Part shown: piece by piece, positions 47,085 to 55,957 of the stretch
Numbering within the stretch: the first letter of the stretch is position 1
How the letters are laid out: the number at the start of each line of letters is the position of its first letter
Source of the DNA: Comamonas sp.
GTDB lineage: Bacteria; Pseudomonadota; Gammaproteobacteria; Burkholderiales; Burkholderiaceae_C
Assembly (NCBI GenBank): GCA_021166775.1
Contig: JAJPEQ010000013.1
Location: 1 to 64,000, forward strand
Length of the DNA: 64,000 nucleotides
Direction of reading: 5' to 3'
Notes under the pieces: model-generated
What the model saw: only the letters and a program-made list of their open reading frames with translations
Told to the model about the DNA's origin: nothing
Database searches by the model: none
Made by a program: the position numbers and the translations under genes

Positions 47085-48181
47085 AGACGCGTCTGCCCAT
47101 TGCCGCCATGATGGCGGTCTTCTTTGCCTGGTTGCTCTGGAGCGTTTCGATGCGCCAGGCGCTGCTGTTCCTGGTCGGTATCGGCCTGGGTGTGGCGCTG
47201 GCGGGCCAGCGCTTCGGCTTCACCACGGCGTGGCGCATTCTGGTGGAGGACAAGAACCCGAGCGGGGTGTTCGGCCAGCTGATCGCGTTCGGCCTGGCGG
47301 CCATCCTGTGCATGCCCTTGCTCGGGCACTATTCCGAGCTGACGGCAGCGCTCGGCCCGCCCAGCGTGAGCCTGCTCGTCGGCGCCTTCACCTTCGGCCT
47401 GTGCATGCAGGTGGCCGATGGCTGCGGCAGCGGCGTGTTTTACAAGGCGGGCATGGGCATACCGCTGAATGTGGCCATCCTGCCGCTTTTTGCCATTGGC
47501 AGTTTCTTCGGCAGCTGGCATCTGGGCTGGTGGTTGAGCCTGGGCAGCACCGAACCCCTGGGTTTCGTCACCGAATGGGGCTGGCCGAAGGCGCTGGCGG
47601 GCACCCTGGTGGCCCTGGTGGCGATTGGCGCGGGGGTGGCCTGGTACACACGCGCGTGGCATCGGTCGCACGGCAGCGCCGCGCCCGCGCTGTTCGCGCG
47701 CAAGTGGGTCGTGGGCGCCCTCCTGATCGCGGTCTTCGCCACGCTGGCGCTCTTGATCTCGGGCAACCCCTGGGGCATCGTCTACGGCCCGGCGTTGTGG
47801 GTGGCCAAGATCGGGCAGTCGGCTGGCGTGATCGACCCCACGCACAACTGGTTCTGGAGCATGCCGGGCAATGCGGCGCTGCTGCAACAGACGGTGCTGC
47901 TGGACGTGACGACCATCACCAACATCGGCATCCTGGCGGGCGCGCTCTGGGTGAGCGCGGACAAGCCGCCCGCGCACAAGTCGCTCACCGGCAGACAATG
48001 GGCTGTGGCCCTGAGCGCGGGGCTGCTGCTTGGCTACAGCTCACGGCTGGCGTTTGGCTGCAATATCGGCGCCATGTTTTCCGGTATTTCGACCGGGTCG
48101 ATCCACGGCTGGATCTGGGCGCCGATGGCGTTTGCCGGCACCCTTTTCGGCCTGCGCATCCGCAGGCGGCTGGGCTATTGA
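47081..48181 (+). CDS. YeeE/YedE (TsuA-like) sulfur-compound permease
   Basis: Multi-TM; conserved-type Cys motifs CMQVADGCGSGVFYKAG and LAFGCNIGAMFSGISTGSIHGWIW; ATGA-coupled to the rhodanese. Confidence 0.88.
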   Translation: MKTRLPIAAMMAVFFAWLLWSVSMRQALLFLVGIGLGVALAGQRFGFTTAWRILVEDKNPSGVFGQLIAFGLAAILCMPLLGHYSELTAALGPPSVSLLVGAFTFGLCMQVADGCGSGVFYKAGMGIPLNVAILPLFAIGSFFGSWHLGWWLSLGSTEPLGFVTEWGWPKALAGTLVALVAIGAGVAWYTRAWHRSHGSAAPALFARKWVVGALLIAVFATLALLISGNPWGIVYGPALWVAKIGQSAGVIDPTHNWFWSMPGNAALLQQTVLLDVTTITNIGILAGALWVSADKPPAHKSLTGRQWAVALSAGLLLGYSSRLAFGCNIGAMFSGISTGSIHGWIWAPMAFAGTLFGLRIRRRLGY

Positions 48182-48198
48182 GAAAGGGTGGGCACGCG

Positions 48199-48363
48199 AT
48201 GAAATCAGGTCTGCTGCGCACCGTCTTCTGGGTGCTGTTCGCCGCTTTCCTCGCGTGGGACTATGCGGCTTCGCCTGCGGTGGATCTGCGCTGGGAACTG
48301 GCGCCGATCTCGGCCGGGTCGGGCCAGGCCACCCGGGGCGGGCACTGCTCCATGCCCGACTGA
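48199..48363 (+). CDS. 54-aa putative membrane microprotein
   Basis: MKSGLLRTVFWVLFAAFLAWDYAASPAVDLRWELAPISAGSGQATRGGHCSMPD; starts 18 nt after the permease stop with a plausible RBS (agaaagggtg). Confidence 0.55.
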   Translation: MKSGLLRTVFWVLFAAFLAWDYAASPAVDLRWELAPISAGSGQATRGGHCSMPD

Positions 48364-48373
48364 GACAGCGCAA

Positions 48374-48398
48374 CGAGGTCGGTCGAGGGCCGACCTCG
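48374..48398. terminator. Putative bidirectional hairpin between convergent genes (no U tract)
   Basis: CGAGGTCGG-tcgaggg-CCGACCTCG perfect 9-bp stem. Confidence 0.45.
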
Positions 48399-48404
48399 CA
48401 AGGC

Positions 48405-48731
48405 TCAGGCCTGGATGGTTTCCAGCAGCGTCTTGAGCTCGCCCGACTCGTACATTTCCATCATGATGTCGGCGCCGCCGACCAGCTCGCCCTTGACGTA
48501 GAGCTGCGGGATCGTCGGCCAGTTGCTGTATTCCTTCACACCCTGGCGGATCTCGTCGTCATCGAGCACATTGACCGTGGCCAGCTGGTCCAGATCCACG
48601 TTCAGTGCCTTGAGGATCTGCACCGCGCGGCCGGAGAAACCGCACATGGGGAAATGGGCGTCGCCCTTCATGAAAAGAAGGATGTCGTTGTTCTTGACCA
48701 GTTGGTCGATGCGTTGCTGGACGTCGCTCAT
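48405..48731 (-). CDS. grxD: Monothiol glutaredoxin, Grx4 family
   Basis: MSDVQQRIDQLVKNNDILLFMKGDAHFPMCGFSGRAVQILKA...YSNWPTIPQLYVKGELVGGADI. Confidence 0.97.
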   Translation of the reverse strand: MSDVQQRIDQLVKNNDILLFMKGDAHFPMCGFSGRAVQILKALNVDLDQLATVNVLDDDEIRQGVKEYSNWPTIPQLYVKGELVGGADIMMEMYESGELKTLLETIQA

Positions 48732-48778
48732 CGGGATACTCCTGAAATCAGTGCCGCCCATGCCGGGCGGGGTGTGGA

Positions 48779-49639
48779 TTATTTCACCATCGGCCCGCCA
48801 TCGGTGGGGTTTCGGGGTATTGCCCCGCCGCTGCATCGGACAATACCCGCGAGGTCCTTGCGGCTTTGTACCTGTGTGAACCCTTGGGCCGACAGCAGGG
48901 CACGTACTGTGGCAGCCTGATCATGCCCGTGCTCCAGCAGTAGCCAGCCGCCGGGCGGCAGGTGCGCAGGGGCCTGCGCAATGATGCTGCGGATCGCCTC
49001 CAGCCCGTCGGCGCCGCTGGTGAGCGCCATGCGCGGCTCGTGGCCGAGCGCCGTCAGGTGTGGGTCGCCTTCGGCGATGTAGGGCGGGTTGCTCACGATC
49101 AGGTCAAAGCGCCCGCCGCCCAGCCCCTGCAGCCAGTCGCCCTGCTGCAGCCGGATGGGCAGGCCCAGGCGTGCGGCATTGTGGCGCGCCACCTCCAGTG
49201 CCTCCGGGCTCTTGTCGACGGCGGTCACGAGAGCGTCCGGGCGCTGCGCCTGCAGGGCCAGCGCGATCGCGCCGCTGCCCGTGCCCAGGTCGGCGATGCG
49301 GGGCGCGGTCAGCGGCGCCGCGATTTCAAGCGCCCAATCCACCAGTGTCTCGGTGTCGGGGCGGGGATCGAGCACGCTGGCGTTGATGTCCAGATCCAGC
49401 CCGTAAAACGCCTTGCGTCCCACGAGATAGGCGATGGGCTCGCCCGCCAGGCGCCGTTCGCAACAGGCATTGAAGCTGTCCAGGGCCTCGGGTGGCAGCG
49501 GTTCATCGTCGTGCGCGAGCAGCCAGGCCCGGTCATGCGGCACGCGGCCCAAGGCGTGCAACAGCAGCATCTGCGCGTCGATGCGCGCGAGGCCTTTGTC
49601 TTGCGCCCCGGCCAGCGCCTGCCTCAGGGTGATGTTCAT
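48779..49639 (-). CDS. prmC: Peptide chain release factor N(5)-glutamine methyltransferase
   Basis: GRKAFYGLDLDINASVLDPRPDTETLVDWAL, IADLGTGSGAIALAL, DLIVSNPPYIAEGDPHL. Start taken at MNITLRQAL. Confidence 0.95.
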   Translation of the reverse strand: MNITLRQALAGAQDKGLARIDAQMLLLHALGRVPHDRAWLLAHDDEPLPPEALDSFNACCERRLAGEPIAYLVGRKAFYGLDLDINASVLDPRPDTETLVDWALEIAAPLTAPRIADLGTGSGAIALALQAQRPDALVTAVDKSPEALEVARHNAARLGLPIRLQQGDWLQGLGGGRFDLIVSNPPYIAEGDPHLTALGHEPRMALTSGADGLEAIRSIIAQAPAHLPPGGWLLLEHGHDQAATVRALLSAQGFTQVQSRKDLAGIVRCSGGAIPRNPTDGGPMVK

Positions 49640-49696
49640 CAATTCAGGAGCTGCTTGCGCTTGATGGGCAAGCGATTGAGCCAAATTTCATTCATA
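49640..49696 (+). repeat. Dispersed repeat copy upstream of prmC
   Basis: TCAATTCAGGAGCTGCTTGCGCTTGATGGGCAAGCGATTGAGCCAAATTTCATTCAT. Confidence 0.85.
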
Positions 49697-49764
49697 TCTT
49701 CCAGACCACGGGCACCCACCCCCAACCCTCCCGGCGGGAGGGGGGCGGATACCGCCGACACCAC

Positions 49765-50844
49765 TCAAACCTCCTCCAGCTGCGCCAGCAGCTCCGCCTC
49801 GTGTGCGTGCTGCAGCGCGTCGAGCACCTCGCCGAGGTCGCCGTCCATCACCATCTGCAGCTTGTAGAGCGTGAGGTTGATGCGGTGATCCGTCAGGCGC
49901 CCCTGCGGGAAGTTGTAGGTGCGGATGCGGTCTGAACGATCGCCGCTGCCCACCAGGCCTTTCCTGAGGGTGGCTTCCCTGGCGGCGCGCTCGCTGCGCT
50001 CCTTTTCCTGAAGCCGCGCCTGCAGCACGCGCAGCGCCTGCGCCTTGTTGGCGTGCTGGCTGCGTCCGTCCTGACATTCGGCCACGATGCCGGTGGGCAG
50101 GTGCACCACGCGCACCGCCGAATCGGTCTTGTTGATGTGCTGCCCGCCCGCGCCGCTGGCGCGAAAGGTGTCGATGCGCAGCTCGGCCGGGTTGAGCGTG
50201 ATGGCCTCGTGCTCGTCGGGTTCGGGCATCACCGCCACCGTGCAGGCGCTGGTGTGGATGCGCCCCTGTGTTTCGGTGACCGGCACGCGCTGCACGCGAT
50301 GCCCGCCCGATTCAAAGCGCAGGCGGCCGAAGACCTGCTCGCCCTCGACGCGCAGTACCACCTCCTTGTAGCCGCCCAGCTCGCTTTCGTGCGCGCTCAT
50401 CACCTCCACGCGCCAGCCCACGTTGGCGGCGTAGCGCGTGTACATGCGGGCGAGGTCGGCGGCGAACAGCGCGGATTCATCACCGCCCGTGCCCGCGCGG
50501 ATTTCGACGAAGGCGTTGCGCGCATCCTGGGGGTCCTTGGGCAGCAGCAGACGCTGCAGCTCGCCCTCCAAGTGGACCAGTTCGGCCTGCGCGCTGCTGA
50601 TCTCCTCCTGCGCCATCCCGGCCATGTCGGGGTCGGCGAGCAGCTCTTGCGCGGCGGCCAGATCGCGCTCGCGCTGCTGCCAGCGCGCCCAGCGCTGGGC
50701 CACTGCCGCCACCTCGGTGTGCTCGCGCGACAGCGCCATGAACTTGGCCATGTCGGCCATCACGTCGGGCTGGGCGAGAAGGAAGTCGAGTTCGGACAAC
50801 CGTTCAGCATGGCGAGCCAGACGCTCGCGGAGAAATTGTTGCAT
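49765..50844 (-). CDS. prfA: Peptide chain release factor 1
   Basis: [68 protein letters not shown] (GGQ). Start taken at [12 protein letters not shown]. Confidence 0.97.
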   Translation of the reverse strand: MQQFLRERLARHAERLSELDFLLAQPDVMADMAKFMALSREHTEVAAVAQRWARWQQRERDLAAAQELLADPDMAGMAQEEISSAQAELVHLEGELQRLLLPKDPQDARNAFVEIRAGTGGDESALFAADLARMYTRYAANVGWRVEVMSAHESELGGYKEVVLRVEGEQVFGRLRFESGGHRVQRVPVTETQGRIHTSACTVAVMPEPDEHEAITLNPAELRIDTFRASGAGGQHINKTDSAVRVVHLPTGIVAECQDGRSQHANKAQALRVLQARLQEKERSERAAREATLRKGLVGSGDRSDRIRTYNFPQGRLTDHRINLTLYKLQMVMDGDLGEVLDALQHAHEAELLAQLEEV

Positions 50845-51091
50845 CACGGCCCAATTGTCGCTGTCTTTCTTGAGGGAGTTGACCCGTCCTGACCAGTGTT
50901 GGCACCTGGAATCGCCCCGCGTTTCCGGGAGGCTGGCTGCTTTGAGTTGAGCCGGCGGTCTCGGTCTGCAAAGCGAGCTGGCGCCAGTCGTTTGTCTCAG
51001 TCTCGGCCGACGGGATGCGCCCAATGGGTTCGAGCAGTTGGGCGGGATGGACATGGCTGTCTCCCTTGCTGCCCCCGAAGGTTGATGCCGG

Positions 51092-51265
51092 ATGTCCTAT
51101 CCCGACGTGGTGCGCGAGCTGCTGCAGTTGCCGCGCGGCGAGCTCGTGGTGTGCGGCATGGCCCTGGCGTGGCCCGATCCGCAGGCGCCGGTCAACGGCG
51201 CCCGCACGCCACGCCTGCCCTGGCCGACTATCTCACGGTACTTGAGTGACGAGCGTTGGCTCATC
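51092..51265 (+). pseudogene. Nitroreductase C-terminal remnant
   Basis: [50 protein letters not shown] resembles nitroreductase C-termini; an in-frame TGA lies 9 nt upstream and no N-terminal domain is visible. Confidence 0.65.
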
Positions 51266-51949
51266 GGTGGTGGCGGCACCTGCCGGATGAGTCCACTGCC
51301 AGAGCAGGTGCGCCACCTCGGTCACCCCCTGTTTCTTCAGCGCGGAGAACAGCCGCACCTCGCCCCCGCCGGCCTGTAGCCGTACGATGGAAAGGGCCTT
51401 GGCCTGCTCCGCGCGGGCGAGCTTGTCCGCCTTGGTCAGCAGCACCAGGAACCGCAGCCCCGCCTGGACACGCGGGCGCAGCGCATCGAGCAGGGCTTCG
51501 TCGAGTTCCGTCAGGCCCAGGCGCGGATCGCACAGCAGCACGAAGGCCGAGAGGCTTTCCCGTTGCACCAGGTAGTTGAGCATCACCCGCTGCCAGCGCA
51601 GCTTGTCTTCGCGCGACACCGCCGCGTAGCCGTAGCCCGGCAGGTCGGCGAGCACCGCGTCCGTCACGCCTTGCTTGCCCAGCGCAAACAGGTTGATGTG
51701 CTGCGTGCGGCCGGGCTTCTTGGAAGCGAAGGCGAGCTGACGCTGTTGGGTGAGCGTGTTGATCGCCGTGGATTTGCCCGCGTTGGAACGCCCGACGAAA
51801 GCGATTTCGGGCACGGTGACCGTGGGCAGCTGGTTCAGGGTCGACGCCGTCGTCAAAAAGCGCGCCGTATGCATCCAGGCCAGGGCCGCGCGGTCTTCGG
51901 AGGTCGGCGATGAGGGCGCTGCGGAGGCTGGTGCGGGGGTCTGGGACAT
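51233..51949 (-). CDS. engB: Ribosome biogenesis GTP-binding protein YihA/YsxC (EngB)
   Basis: EIAFVGRSNAGKSTAINTLTQQRQLAFASKKPGRTQHINLF, ADLPGYGYAAVSRE, LLTKADKL. Confidence 0.96.
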   Translation of the reverse strand: MSQTPAPASAAPSSPTSEDRAALAWMHTARFLTTASTLNQLPTVTVPEIAFVGRSNAGKSTAINTLTQQRQLAFASKKPGRTQHINLFALGKQGVTDAVLADLPGYGYAAVSREDKLRWQRVMLNYLVQRESLSAFVLLCDPRLGLTELDEALLDALRPRVQAGLRFLVLLTKADKLARAEQAKALSIVRLQAGGGEVRLFSALKKQGVTEVAHLLWQWTHPAGAATTDEPTLVTQVP

Positions 51950-52024
51950 GAGGCGCGTCGTTTGGGGATGATCGACATTGTAGAATCCGAGGGTTTTTGC
52001 GCCCATAACTTCAAATTCGTCGCC

Positions 52025-52645
52025 ATGAAGCTGATCGCCTCCCTGATGATGCCTGCCGCGCTGGCGGTTGTCGCTGTTACTGCATTTGCGGCCGATGCGC
52101 CTGCCAAACCGGATCTGGCCAAGGGCGAGGCGACCTACTCCGGCGTGTGCGCGGCATGCCATGGCGCCGGTGGCAATTCGGAGGTACCCAACTATCCGGT
52201 GCTGGCGCAGCAATTCCCGGGGTATCTGGTCAAGCAGCTGCAGGAATTCAAGAGCGGCAAGCGTGAAGACGCGGTGATGCAGGGCATGGCCGCCACGCTT
52301 GATGATGAAGGCGTGCGCGATGTGTCGGCCTGGTTGGGCACACAAAAAGCGAAAAATGGTGTCGCCCAGAGCAAGGATCTGGCGGCGGTGGGCGAATCCA
52401 TCTACCGCGGCGGTGCGCAAGACCGCGGGATTGCCGCATGCGCTGGCTGCCACAGCCCCAATGGGGCGGGCGTGCCCGTGCAGTTCCCGCGTCTGGCGGG
52501 CCAGCATCAGGAATACACGGTCAAGCAGCTGTCCGATTTCAGGGGTGGCAAGCGCACGAACAGTACGGTCATGCATGACGAGGTCAAGTACCTGACCGAC
52601 CACGAAATCCAGGGCCTGGCCGATTACATCGCCGGTTTGCGCTGA
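52025..52645 (+). CDS. Diheme cytochrome c4
   Basis: Signal peptide plus two CxxCH motifs ([10 protein letters not shown] and [10 protein letters not shown]). Confidence 0.93.
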   Translation: MKLIASLMMPAALAVVAVTAFAADAPAKPDLAKGEATYSGVCAACHGAGGNSEVPNYPVLAQQFPGYLVKQLQEFKSGKREDAVMQGMAATLDDEGVRDVSAWLGTQKAKNGVAQSKDLAAVGESIYRGGAQDRGIAACAGCHSPNGAGVPVQFPRLAGQHQEYTVKQLSDFRGGKRTNSTVMHDEVKYLTDHEIQGLADYIAGLR

Positions 52646-52766
52646 AATCGGGGCGCGTGCGGAACACGCGCAGACGAATCGTCATCCAATTCGGGCGGGC
52701 TGCTTGTTCAGGCACCCGCCCGTACTCTTGTGCGCCTCGCGGCGCATGCATGCTGGAGAGCGCACC

Positions 52767-53762
52767 ATGTCTGCATTGCGTGACACGAATCGCTTCGACC
52801 ATCCTGTTCCTAGCGAGATCACCCCAGCCGGCGTCTACGCGCGTCGACGCGAATACCTGCGGATCATGGCCGCAGGCGCCGGGGGAGCCCTGCTTGCGGC
52901 CTGGGCCCAGCGCTCGGCTCATGGGCAAGGGGCGTCATCAGGCTCGCTCGCTCGGCTGGCAGGGCAGCCGTCGAAGGTGGAAGCCGCCATGACCATGGAG
53001 CAGCCCACCAGCTACCAGGATGCGACGCATTACAACAATTTCTACGAATTCGGTTCCGACAAGGCCGATCCGGCAGCGCATGCCTCCGCGCTCAAGACGA
53101 GTCCGTGGAAGCTGGAGGTGAGTGGTCTCGTCAGCAAGCCTCAGACCTTCGACATCGATGATCTGCTCAAACTTAGCCCACTCGAGGACCGAATCTACCG
53201 GCTGCGCTGTGTGGAGGGCTGGTCCATGGTGATTCCTTGGGTGGGCTACTCGCTGTCGGCGCTGATCGAGCGCGTTCAGCCCCAGGGCAGTGCCAAGTAC
53301 GTGCAGTTCGAGTCGCTGGCCGACAAGGCGACCATGCCTGGTGTGCGCTCCAGCATCCTGCAATGGCCCTATACCGAGGGTCTGCGGCTGGATGAAGCCA
53401 TGCATCCGCTGACCTTGCTGACTTTCGGCATGTATGGCCGGGTGTTGCCCAACCAGAACGGAGCGCCGGTGCGCGTGGTGGTGCCGTGGAAATATGGCTT
53501 CAAGAGCGCCAAGAGCATCGTGCGCATGCGCCTGGTGGAGAAAGAGCCGAGCACGGCCTGGAATATCGCGGCGCAGCATGAATACGGCTTCTACTCCAAT
53601 GTGAACCCCGATGTGCCGCATCCGCGCTGGAGCCAGGCGACCGAGCGGCGCATCGGAGAGGATGGCCTCTTTGCCAGACGCCGCAAGACGTTGCTCTTCA
53701 ACGGGTACGGCAACGAGGTGGCCCAGCTTTACGCCGGCATGGATCTGAAGAAGTATTTCTGA
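52767..53762 (+). CDS. msrP: Periplasmic methionine sulfoxide reductase, molybdopterin subunit
   Basis: Tat-type [54 protein letters not shown]. Confidence 0.96.
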   Translation: MSALRDTNRFDHPVPSEITPAGVYARRREYLRIMAAGAGGALLAAWAQRSAHGQGASSGSLARLAGQPSKVEAAMTMEQPTSYQDATHYNNFYEFGSDKADPAAHASALKTSPWKLEVSGLVSKPQTFDIDDLLKLSPLEDRIYRLRCVEGWSMVIPWVGYSLSALIERVQPQGSAKYVQFESLADKATMPGVRSSILQWPYTEGLRLDEAMHPLTLLTFGMYGRVLPNQNGAPVRVVVPWKYGFKSAKSIVRMRLVEKEPSTAWNIAAQHEYGFYSNVNPDVPHPRWSQATERRIGEDGLFARRRKTLLFNGYGNEVAQLYAGMDLKKYF

Positions 53763-54412
53763 TGCCCAAGCCGCGGCCGATGCGCGCGGGCTGGCTGCTG
53801 CACCCGTCTGCCAAGGTGCTGTTGTTCACCCTGTGCCTGCTGCCTTTGGCGTGGCTGGTCTTTGGTGCGGCCACGGGCGGCCTGGGCGCCAATCCGGCGG
53901 AGAAATTGATCCGCTCGACGGGCGACTGGACGCTGCGCCTGTTGTGCTTCACGCTGGCCATCACGCCACTGCGCAAACTGCTGGGTGTGCAGCAGCTCGC
54001 GCGGTTTCGCCGCATGCTGGGTCTGTTCACTTTCAGCTACGCCCTGCTGCATTTGCTGTGCTATGCGGGATTTGACATGGGGCTGGATGCGCGCGCCATC
54101 GTGCTGGATATCGCTCAGCGGCCGTTCATCCTCGTGGGCGCAAGCACCTTTGCCTTGTTGCTGGCGCTCGCCATCACGTCTTTCCAGCCCTTCCTGCGCT
54201 GGCTCGGTGGTCGCCGCTGGCAGGCGCTGCATCGGCTGGTGTATCTGTGCGCCGTGCTCGCCCTGCTGCATTTTTTCTGGATGCGTGCGGGCAAGCGCGA
54301 TTTCGCGGAGGTGTTCGTTTACACCACCATCATCGCCATCCTGCTGATGGCGCGGGTCATGCTGCGTTGGCGTCTCGCCGGCCCCGGAAAAGCGCCTGCG
54401 CACATGTTATGA
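53762..54412 (+). CDS. msrQ: Heme-binding membrane subunit MsrQ
   Basis: NPAEKLIRSTGDWTLRLLCFTLAITPLRKL, RMLGLFTFSYALLHLLCY, LHRLVYLCAVLALLHFFWM; overlaps msrP. Confidence 0.95.
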   Translation: MPKPRPMRAGWLLHPSAKVLLFTLCLLPLAWLVFGAATGGLGANPAEKLIRSTGDWTLRLLCFTLAITPLRKLLGVQQLARFRRMLGLFTFSYALLHLLCYAGFDMGLDARAIVLDIAQRPFILVGASTFALLLALAITSFQPFLRWLGGRRWQALHRLVYLCAVLALLHFFWMRAGKRDFAEVFVYTTIIAILLMARVMLRWRLAGPGKAPAHML

Positions 54413-54470
54413 AAACGATAGTGGCTAACGCTTGATGGCAAAGCGCCATAGCCATTTTTGTTCAAATTCT
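54412..54470 (+). repeat. Dispersed repeat copy between msrQ and lysA
   Basis: AAAACGATAGTGGCTAACGCTTGATGGCAAAGCGCCATAGCCATTTTTGTTCAAATTCT. Confidence 0.8.
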
Positions 54471-55759
54471 CAGGGGCCTGCCGGTACCAGCCGTTCCGTG
54501 CGGAAGATGTCGCTGATGGCTTCGCGTTCGCGAATGAGGTGTGCCGTATGGCCATCGACCAGCACCTCCGCGGGTCGCGCGCGCGTGTTGTAGGTGCTGC
54601 CCATGGCACTGCAGTACGCCCCGGCCGAAAGCACGGCCAGATATTCGTCGGGCCGTACCGCCAGTTCGCGTTCGCGCCCCAGCCAATCGCCACTCTCGCA
54701 GATTGGGCCGACAACGTCGTAGACCCGTGGCGGCGCGCTGGCGGAATCATCGAGCGGCACGATGCCATGGTAGGCCTCGTACATCATCGGCCGCGGCAAG
54801 TCGTTCATCGCCGCGTCGACGATGCAGAAATTCTTCTGTTCGCCCGGTTTCAGATAGAGCACTTGCGTCAGGCACACGCCGGCATTGCCCACGAGCGAGC
54901 GGCCGGGTTCGATCATGAACTGCCGCTCTCCCTGCCCGCGTGCGTCCAGCCTGGCCAGCAGCTTGGTCCAGAGGGCATCGGCGGCGGGCGGTGTCTCCCC
55001 ATCGTAGTTGATACCGAGCCCACCGCCGAAATCAATATGCTCCAGGCGGATGCCCTGGGCCTCTACGGCATCCACCAGGTCCAGAATGCGCTCCATGGCG
55101 TCGAGGTAGGGGGCTTCCTCGGTGATCTGCGAGCCGATGTGGCAATCGATCCCCTTGACGTGCAGGCCCGGCAGCTTCGCCGCGCGCTGGTAGGTGGCGA
55201 GCACGCGTTCGTGCGCTATGCCGAACTTGTTGCCTTTCAGACCCGTGGAGATGTAGGGATGGGTCTTGGCATCCACGTTCGGATTGACGCGGATGCTCAC
55301 GGGCGCCCGCATGCCCATGCTTTCAGCCACGCCGCTGAGGACTTCGAGCTCGGCTTCGCTCTCCACATTGAAGCAGCCTATGCCGGCACGCAGGGCCTCA
55401 CGCATTTCCGCGCGCGTCTTGCCGACACCGGAGAAGACCACGGTGGCCGGGTCGCCGCCAGCGGCCAGCACACGAGCGAGCTCGCCGCCGGAGACGATGT
55501 CAAACCCGCACCCGGCCTGCGCGAACAGCTGCAGCACCGCCAGCGACGAGTTGGCTTTCATGGCGTAACAGATGCGCGCCTTGCGACCGGCGAACCCGCG
55601 CTGGTACGCGGCCAGCGCCTCCAGCATCGCCGCGCGTGAATATACATACAGGGGGGTGCCGTACCGCCGCGCCAGATCAAGCAGGCGCACACCTTCGAGA
55701 TGCAGGGCCTTGTTTTCGTAACGCAGGAACGGATGGCCAGGCAGGAGTGTCGTGGTCAT
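54470..55759 (-). CDS. lysA: Diaminopimelate decarboxylase
   Basis: YGTPLYVYSRAAMLEALAAYQ, ICYAMKANSSLAVLQLFAQAGCGFDIVSGGELARV, HIGSQITEEAPY, CESGDWLGRER. Confidence 0.97.
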   Translation of the reverse strand: MTTTLLPGHPFLRYENKALHLEGVRLLDLARRYGTPLYVYSRAAMLEALAAYQRGFAGRKARICYAMKANSSLAVLQLFAQAGCGFDIVSGGELARVLAAGGDPATVVFSGVGKTRAEMREALRAGIGCFNVESEAELEVLSGVAESMGMRAPVSIRVNPNVDAKTHPYISTGLKGNKFGIAHERVLATYQRAAKLPGLHVKGIDCHIGSQITEEAPYLDAMERILDLVDAVEAQGIRLEHIDFGGGLGINYDGETPPAADALWTKLLARLDARGQGERQFMIEPGRSLVGNAGVCLTQVLYLKPGEQKNFCIVDAAMNDLPRPMMYEAYHGIVPLDDSASAPPRVYDVVGPICESGDWLGRERELAVRPDEYLAVLSAGAYCSAMGSTYNTRARPAEVLVDGHTAHLIREREAISDIFRTERLVPAGP

Positions 55760-55941
55760 GATGGGTTTGCCGCCGAGGAAGGGGGCGTTTTCTGGGGCGT
55801 GGTGCTGCTCGTATTGGCTGGTGGCGCGCTGGGTGTTGCCGTTGCGGGATGCGGCAAATACAGCGGCCCGCGCTGCCCGCAAGCGCCAAGTACCAGGCAG
55901 CAGCTCAGGATGGACAGGGCTCGCAACAAGAGGGTGGACAT
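55756..55941 (-). CDS. lptM: LPS translocon maturation chaperone LptM-like lipoprotein
   Basis: MSTLLLRALSILSCCLVLGACGQRGPLYLP: lipobox plus GQxGPLYLP motif; overlaps the lysA start. Confidence 0.88.
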   Translation of the reverse strand: MSTLLLRALSILSCCLVLGACGQRGPLYLPHPATATPSAPPANTSSTTPQKTPPSSAANPS

Positions 55942-55957
55942 GGGGGCGGCGGCGCTG

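Noticed and set aside
51233-52603. 456-aa form of engB and other very long N-terminal extensions (prfA from 51054, hisC from 21133, ppc from 15962)
   Set aside because: Upstream stretches lack conserved sequence; internal starts fit known family N-termini.
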